DNA from: Deltaproteobacteria bacterium
GTDB taxonomy: Bacteria; Desulfobacterota; Syntrophia; Syntrophales; UBA5619
Direction of reading: 5' to 3'
Assembly: GCA_026388345.1 (NCBI GenBank)
Contig: JAPLJY010000213.1
Location: 1-9,254, forward strand
Length of the DNA: 9,254 nucleotides
The position numbers were made by a program, and so were the translations under genes. The notes below the pieces were generated by a model, which made no database searches, was not told the DNA's origin, and saw nothing but the letters and a program-made list of their open reading frames with translations. Shown one piece after another: positions 5,304 to 9,254 of the stretch (the stretch's first letter is position 1; the number at the start of each line of letters is the position of its first letter).

Positions 5304-7217
5304 ATGGCGGAGAACAAGAATCCCAGTGTGCTGGCAAAGGTCGATTTCCCCGAGGATGTCCGGCGTCTCAGCCTCGCGGAGCTGAACCTTCTCGCGGAGG
5401 AGATCCGGGAGCTGATGATCGCAACCGTCTCGAAGCGGGGAGGACACCTCGCCTCCTCCCTGGGCACCGTGGAGCTCACGCTTGCCCTCCACTACGTCTT
5501 CGACACGCCGCGGGACCGCCTCGTCTGGGACGTGGGGCATCAGGCCTATACCCACAAGATCATTACCGGCCGGAAAGGGCGCTTCGACACGCTGCGCCAG
5601 CGGGGGGGGATCAGCGGTTTCCCGAAAAGGGCGGAGAGCCCCTATGACACCTTCGACGTGGGGCACAGCGGGACTTCCATCTCCGCAGCGGCGGGGATGG
5701 CCGAGGCGCGCTGCCTGAAGGGCGAGAATTTCCGGATCATCGCCGTCATCGGCGACGGGGCGATGTCCGCCGGGATGGCCTTCGAAGGGTTGAACTGGGC
5801 CGGAGACCGCCGCAAGAACCTGATCATCATCTTAAACGACAACGAGATGTGCATCTCCCCCAACGTCGGCGCCCTCTCCTCCTATCTCAACCGGATCATG
5901 ACCGGCCAGACCGTGAACCGGATCAAGGCGGAGGTCAAAACCTTCCTGAAATCGGTGCCCGGCATCGGCGAACAGATGCTGAAGTTCTCCCGCCAGGTGG
6001 AGGAGTCGCTCAAGACCTTCTTCGTTCCCGGGGCGATCTTCGAAGAGTTGGGCTTCACCTATGTGGGTCCCCTCGAGGGACATCACCTCGACCACCTGAT
6101 CGGGAATTTGAAAAACGTGAGGACATTGGAAGGGCCCGTCCTCGTCCATGTCGTGACACAGAAGGGGAGGGGTTACAAATTCGCCGAAGACGACCCCTCC
6201 CGGTTCCACGGCATCGCCCCGTTCGATATCGATACCGGCGAGCCGGCCGCTGCCGGCGGTTCGCCGGCAACGGCTTCCTATACGAAGGTGTTCGGCCGGA
6301 CGGTCGTGGCGCTCGCCCGGGAAAATCCGCGGATCGTCGCGATCACGGCGGCCATGTCGGAGGGAACGGGTCTCGACCATTTCGCCGGCGAATTCCCTGC
6401 CCGGTTCTACGACGTGGGCATGGCCGAACAGCACGGTGTCACGTTCGCCGCAGGGTTGGCCACACAGGGATTCGTCCCCATCGTCGCGATCTATTCCACC
6501 TTCATGCAGCGCGCCTACGACCAGGTGATCCATGACGTCTGCCTGCAGAAACTGCCCGTGGTCCTGGCGATGGACCGGGGCGGCTTCGTCGGTGCCGACG
6601 GTCCCACCCACCACGGCCTGTTCGATCTCGCATTCCTCCGCACCGTCCCGAACATCATCGTGATGGCGCCGAAGGATGAAAACGAGCTTCAGCACATGCT
6701 GAAGACCGCCGTGACCTGCGGCCTCCCCGTCGCGCTGCGCTATCCCCGGGGAACCGGGGTCGGTGCGCCGCTGGACGAGACTCCCCGGGCCCTCCCCGTC
6801 GGGAAGGGAGAGATTCTCTTTGATCCGCCGGGCGCGACAGCCGCCGTTTTCGCGATCGGAAACTGCTGCCATCCGGCCCTAAGCGCCGCAGAGATGCTTC
6901 AGGCCGAGGGGATTCCCATCCGGGTGATCAACGCCCGTTTTGTGAAACCCCTCGACGCGGAACTCCTCTGCAGCGCCGCGAACGAGCTCAAGAGGATCAT
7001 CACCGTTGAGGAGAACGCGCTGATGGGAGGCTTCGGCAGCGCCGTTCTCGAACTCTTCGCGGAAAAGGGGATCCGCGGCGTTTCCGTCCGGCGGCTCGGC
7101 ATCCCGGATGAGTTTGCCCCGCATGCGACCCAGAAGGAGCTCCGGCGGCTGTACGGAATCGATGCGGAGGGGATCGCCGCCGCGGTGAAGGAGATGGGGT
7201 CAGGTCTTGGAACTTGA
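5304..7217 (+). CDS. dxs: 1-deoxy-D-xylulose-5-phosphate synthase
   Basis: Dxs joins pyruvate and glyceraldehyde 3-phosphate with thiamine diphosphate, the committed step of the MEP isoprenoid pathway. The 637-residue length fits the family. Visible motifs are SKRGGHLASSLG (H48), DVGHQAYTHKIITGR (H79) and the thiamine-diphosphate motif GDGAMSAG (150-157) ending at NDNEMCISPNVG. FHG (H302), DVGMAEQHGVTFAAGLA with catalytic E375, and DRGGFVGADGPTHHG (424-438) follow. A GGAGGT at 5284 or AGAGG at 5297-5301 could serve as ribosome binding site. The last residues GSGLGT and the TGA at 7215-7217 are encoded by the inverted-repeat element starting at 7196, so the native C-terminus was probably replaced within the last few residues. 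All catalytic parts lie well upstream and should be unaffected. Confidence 0.97.
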   Translation: MAENKNPSVLAKVDFPEDVRRLSLAELNLLAEEIRELMIATVSKRGGHLASSLGTVELTLALHYVFDTPRDRLVWDVGHQAYTHKIITGRKGRFDTLRQRGGISGFPKRAESPYDTFDVGHSGTSISAAAGMAEARCLKGENFRIIAVIGDGAMSAGMAFEGLNWAGDRRKNLIIILNDNEMCISPNVGALSSYLNRIMTGQTVNRIKAEVKTFLKSVPGIGEQMLKFSRQVEESLKTFFVPGAIFEELGFTYVGPLEGHHLDHLIGNLKNVRTLEGPVLVHVVTQKGRGYKFAEDDPSRFHGIAPFDIDTGEPAAAGGSPATASYTKVFGRTVVALARENPRIVAITAAMSEGTGLDHFAGEFPARFYDVGMAEQHGVTFAAGLATQGFVPIVAIYSTFMQRAYDQVIHDVCLQKLPVVLAMDRGGFVGADGPTHHGLFDLAFLRTVPNIIVMAPKDENELQHMLKTAVTCGLPVALRYPRGTGVGAPLDETPRALPVGKGEILFDPPGATAAVFAIGNCCHPALSAAEMLQAEGIPIRVINARFVKPLDAELLCSAANELKRIITVEENALMGGFGSAVLELFAEKGIRGVSVRRLGIPDEFAPHATQKELRRLYGIDAEGIAAAVKEMGSGLGT

Positions 7218-7251
7218 ACCTCTGTATCCGCCCGGAAACGAAGAGAACCAT

Positions 7252-7287
7252 GTGCGCAACTTGGGGGTTCGGATCCCAGGAGCGCAC
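7252..7287. repeat. Hairpin in the left half of the dxs-tlyA element
   Basis: GTGCGC (7252-7257) pairs with GCGCAC (7282-7287). Inside it TTGGG (7261-7265) can pair with CCCA (7274-7277). No T-run follows, so it is not a standard terminator. Confidence 0.5.
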
Positions 7288-7306
7288 ATTGGAGATTTTT
7301 CGGGGC

Positions 7307-7398
7307 ACCCTGCCCCCGCAGCGGAGCGCCCGCAAAGACGATTGTCTGAGCGCGGAGCGCGAGTTTCGTCTTTGCAGCGAAGCGAGGAGGTGCAGGGT
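7307..7398. repeat. Nested inverted repeats in the core of the dxs-tlyA element
   Basis: ACCCTGC (7307-7313) pairs with GCAGGGT (7392-7398). Inside this, GCAAAGACGA (7332-7341) pairs perfectly with TCGTCTTTGC (7366-7375). GCGGAGCGC occurs twice (7321-7329, 7352-7360). An alternative local hairpin, GGGGCA (7302-7307) with TGCCCC (7311-7316), would compete with the outer pair. The whole element could therefore fold into one long branched structure in RNA or single-stranded DNA. Confidence 0.65.
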
Positions 7399-7488
7399 CG
7401 AAACAATATCCAGCGCGCGGAGGGATCACGATCCTCAAAGGTCCCGAGGAATTCAAATCCCAAGACCTGACCCCGTCAAAGGTAGAGG

Positions 7489-8268
7489 ATGACGACGCCG
7501 AAAACACCGAAAATCCGGCTGGATTGCCTGCTCGTTGCGCGGGGCCTGGCGGAGAACCAGCAGCGGGCGCAGGCGCTGATCCTTGCCGGGGAGGTCCTCG
7601 TCGGCGATCGGCCGGCGGACAAGGCGGGAAACTTGGTTCCCGCCGATGCGGAGATCCGGATCCGGGGCGAAGAGAACCCCTATGTCAGCCGGGGCGGCCT
7701 CAAGCTCCGGGGCGCTCTCGAAACCTTGGGCCTTTCCGTCCGGGGCCTTGTCGCCCTCGATGTGGGGGCCTCCACCGGCGGCTTCACCGACTGCCTCCTC
7801 CAGGCGGGGGCGGCGAAGGTCTATGCGGTCGATGTGGGTTACGGCCAGCTCGCCTGGAGGCTCCGGGAGGATCCCCGGGTCGTCTGCATCGAACGGACCA
7901 ATATCCGCCATTACGACGGCAGAGACATCACGGACGGGATCGACATCGCCGTGATCGATGCCTCTTTCATCTCGCTTCGGCTGGTGATCCCCCCTGTCCT
8001 TGGACTGATCAAAGATGGCGCGATCGTCCTTGCGCTGATCAAGCCGCAGTTCGAGGTGGAAAAGGGCGAGGTCGGCAAGCGCGGCGTCGTCCGGGATCCG
8101 GCGCTCCATGAACGGGTCCTCGCGGAAACGGCATCCTTCTGCCGCGACCTCGGTCTCGATGTCTTGGAAAGCTGCCCATCCCCGCTCACGGGACCGGCGG
8201 GGAACCGGGAATTCTTCCTCTGTCTCAAGAAAACCGCGGCGGGAGGAAGGTTCATGAAAGGAGCTTAG
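7489..8268 (+). CDS. tlyA: TlyA family rRNA 2'-O-methyltransferase
   Basis: TlyA proteins are SAM-dependent enzymes that 2'-O-methylate cytidines of 16S and/or 23S rRNA; older annotations call them haemolysins. The 259-residue protein has an N-terminal S4 RNA-binding domain (about 9-67: RLDCLLVARGL through YVSRGGLKL). A FtsJ-like Rossmann domain follows, with LDVGASTGGFTDCLLQAGA (90-108) as SAM motif. The catalytic K-D-K-E set is visible as K72, D157 (VIDASF), K185 (LIKPQFE) and E241 (GNREFF). These are three positions after the mycobacterial residues as I recall them. Whether both rRNA sites are modified cannot be told. AAAGG at 7478-7482 lies six bases before the ATG and only four bases after the inserted element. 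The stop is three bases before the ispH ATG. Confidence 0.94.
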   Translation: MTTPKTPKIRLDCLLVARGLAENQQRAQALILAGEVLVGDRPADKAGNLVPADAEIRIRGEENPYVSRGGLKLRGALETLGLSVRGLVALDVGASTGGFTDCLLQAGAAKVYAVDVGYGQLAWRLREDPRVVCIERTNIRHYDGRDITDGIDIAVIDASFISLRLVIPPVLGLIKDGAIVLALIKPQFEVEKGEVGKRGVVRDPALHERVLAETASFCRDLGLDVLESCPSPLTGPAGNREFFLCLKKTAAGGRFMKGA

Positions 8269-8271
8269 GCC

Positions 8272-9254
8272 ATGGGTATAATACTGGCGAAAACGGCCGG
8301 CTTCTGCATGGGGGTCAAACGGGCCGTGGACGTGGTCCTCGATATGGCCGGCCACAAGAACGGGGAGGCCATCTACACCTATGGTCCGCTGATCCACAAT
8401 CCCCAGACGATTGAGCTTCTCCGGAAACGGGGCATCATCCCGATTGCGAGCCTTGATGAGTTCGACTGCGCCCCCGCCGGGGCCGCGATGGTGATCCGCG
8501 CCCACGGGATCTCCCCCGCCGAAAGAATGAAAATCAAGGAAAAGGGATTCCGGATCATCGATGCCACTTGCCCCAAGGTGGCCCATGTCCAGGCCATCAT
8601 CCGGAAACATGCGGCGGCAGGCTTTGCGGTCCTGATCGCGGGGGATCGGGAACACCCGGAGGTGAACGGTCTGCTGGGATTTGCCGGCGAGGCGGGTATC
8701 GTTCTCGGCGTTCCCGGGGATGTAGATTGCCTCCCTGCCTTGCCGAAGGTGTGCGTCGTCGCTCAGACGACGCAGAGCCTGGAGGATTACGCCGCCATCG
8801 TCCGGCGGGTGAAGGAGCGGTTTCCGGAGGCGGTCATCTTCGACACGATCTGCGACTCCACGGAAACGAGGCAGACCGAGATCAAGGCGCTCGCCGCCGG
8901 AACGGACGCCGTCTTCATTGTCGGAGGCCGGAACAGCGCGAACACAAGGCGCCTTGCGGAACTCGCGAAACTTCAGGGGAAACCCGCATTTCACATCGAG
9001 GTCTCCGATGAGCTCCTGGGGATCGACATCGAACCGTACCGGAGGATCGGCGTCTCCGCCGGGGCCTCGACCCCCAACTGGATCATCGACCGGGTGGTGG
9101 ACCATCTGACCGGCCGCCTGGGAAAGAGGGAGGAACTCCTCCGGCACCTCTTCAAGATCTGGGTCTTCACGGTCCGCACGGACATCTACTCCGCCGCGGG
9201 CGCGGGCTGCCTGTCGTTAGCCGCCATGCTCCTCCAGGGACTGCCGGTGAACCC
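8272..9254 (+). CDS. ispH: 4-hydroxy-3-methylbut-2-enyl diphosphate reductase with C-terminal extension (runs off the right edge)
   Basis: IspH uses a 4Fe-4S cluster to reduce HMBPP to IPP and DMAPP, the last MEP step. All cluster cysteines are present: C12 (AGFCMGVKRAV), C100 (DATCPKV) and C194 (DTICDST). Substrate residues are H42 (PLIHNPQ), H78 (RAHG), H128 and E130 (REHPEV), T166-T167 (AQTTQS), S222 and N224 (NSANT), and S266 (AGASTPNW). The catalytic domain normally ends about where GASTPNWIIDRVVDHL (264-279) is found. The frame stays open to the edge (327 complete codons). After a charged linker it continues with FKIWVFTVRTDIYSAAGAG and a hydrophobic stretch CLSLAAMLLQGL (313-324) that looks like the start of a membrane segment. 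I infer a fused membrane module, perhaps UbiA-like, but too little is visible. AAAGGAG at 8257-8263 is the ribosome binding site. Confidence 0.95.
   Translation, partial: MGIILAKTAGFCMGVKRAVDVVLDMAGHKNGEAIYTYGPLIHNPQTIELLRKRGIIPIASLDEFDCAPAGAAMVIRAHGISPAERMKIKEKGFRIIDATCPKVAHVQAIIRKHAAAGFAVLIAGDREHPEVNGLLGFAGEAGIVLGVPGDVDCLPALPKVCVVAQTTQSLEDYAAIVRRVKERFPEAVIFDTICDSTETRQTEIKALAAGTDAVFIVGGRNSANTRRLAELAKLQGKPAFHIEVSDELLGIDIEPYRRIGVSAGASTPNWIIDRVVDHLTGRLGKREELLRHLFKIWVFTVRTDIYSAAGAGCLSLAAMLLQGLPVN

Larger units (their letters stand above)
7196..7474. mobile_element. 279-base MITE-like element with 23-base terminal inverted repeats
   Basis: The left end (7196-7218) begins GGGGTCAGGTCTTGG. The right end (7452-7474) is its reverse complement, with 21 of 23 positions matching and the outer 15 identical. 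Between them is no credible gene but nested palindromes at 7252-7287 and 7307-7398. It fills nearly the whole dxs-tlyA gap, overlaps the dxs stop, and ends four bases before the tlyA AAAGG ribosome binding site. From memory, GGGGTCAGGTCTTG motifs often flank REP-associated (IS200-like) transposase genes, so this may be a non-autonomous relative. No target duplication is evident (gagat before, gtcaa after). Confidence 0.75.

Noticed and set aside
4281..5666. Long minus-strand open frame opposite ispA and the start of dxs
   Set aside because: Its Arg/Pro/Gly/Asp-rich composition mirrors the codon use of the genes on the plus strand. It shows no domain or ribosome binding site.
7252..7287. Terminator after dxs
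   Set aside because: The hairpin is not followed by a T-run, and the genes downstream belong to the same operon.
7218..7488. Small protein genes in the dxs-tlyA gap (several frames of 80-90 codons)
   Set aside because: They run through palindromes and the terminal repeats, lack ribosome binding sites and have no conserved-looking sequence. The DNA is better explained as a repeat element.
7453..9147. Long open frame on the minus strand opposite tlyA and ispH
   Set aside because: It is antisense to two genes with complete catalytic motifs and has no recognisable motif itself. Long antisense frames are expected at this GC content.

Overview
The window is GC-rich, Gram-negative-type chromosomal DNA. 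It most likely comes from a deltaproteobacterium (Desulfobacterota, perhaps Syntrophales-like). That placement is an inference from protein style, high GC, the gene order xseA-xseB-ispA-dxs-tlyA-ispH, and a bacterial deoxyhypusine-synthase-type protein; no marker gene proves it.

Left edge (1 to about 136): the start of a transposase gene reads leftward off the window, preceded by two degenerate direct repeats that look like the end of an insertion sequence. Next comes a leftward two-gene unit (263-2471). A deoxyhypusine-synthase family enzyme (probably the bacterial homospermidine-forming type) is transcribed first. A WbpE-like PLP-dependent sugar aminotransferase follows 40 bases later. A sigma70-like promoter for this unit lies at 2566-2594 and a possible terminator just after the aminotransferase stop.

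Right part (2696 to the end): a rightward, tightly packed isoprenoid and housekeeping operon. It holds xseA and xseB (exonuclease VII large and small subunits), ispA (farnesyl-type diphosphate synthase), dxs (first enzyme of the MEP pathway), tlyA (rRNA 2'-O-methyltransferase family) and ispH (last enzyme of the MEP pathway). dxs and ispH make the C5 precursors that ispA condenses. The ispH frame continues past the normal end of the family into a membrane-like segment and runs off the window.

The operon carries several small-repeat scars. xseA has a net loss of about 22 bases that shifts its frame in the catalytic region. Its 3' end contains three hairpin repeats, two of one family, which lengthen the reading frame until it overlaps xseB. 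Between dxs and tlyA lies a 279-base MITE-like element with 23-base terminal inverted repeats. Its left end supplies the last codons and the stop of dxs. I found no defence system, CRISPR array, tRNA or rRNA. The gene content is mostly ordinary, and the interest lies in the repeat insertions, the broken xseA, the ispH extension and the deoxyhypusine-synthase-like gene.
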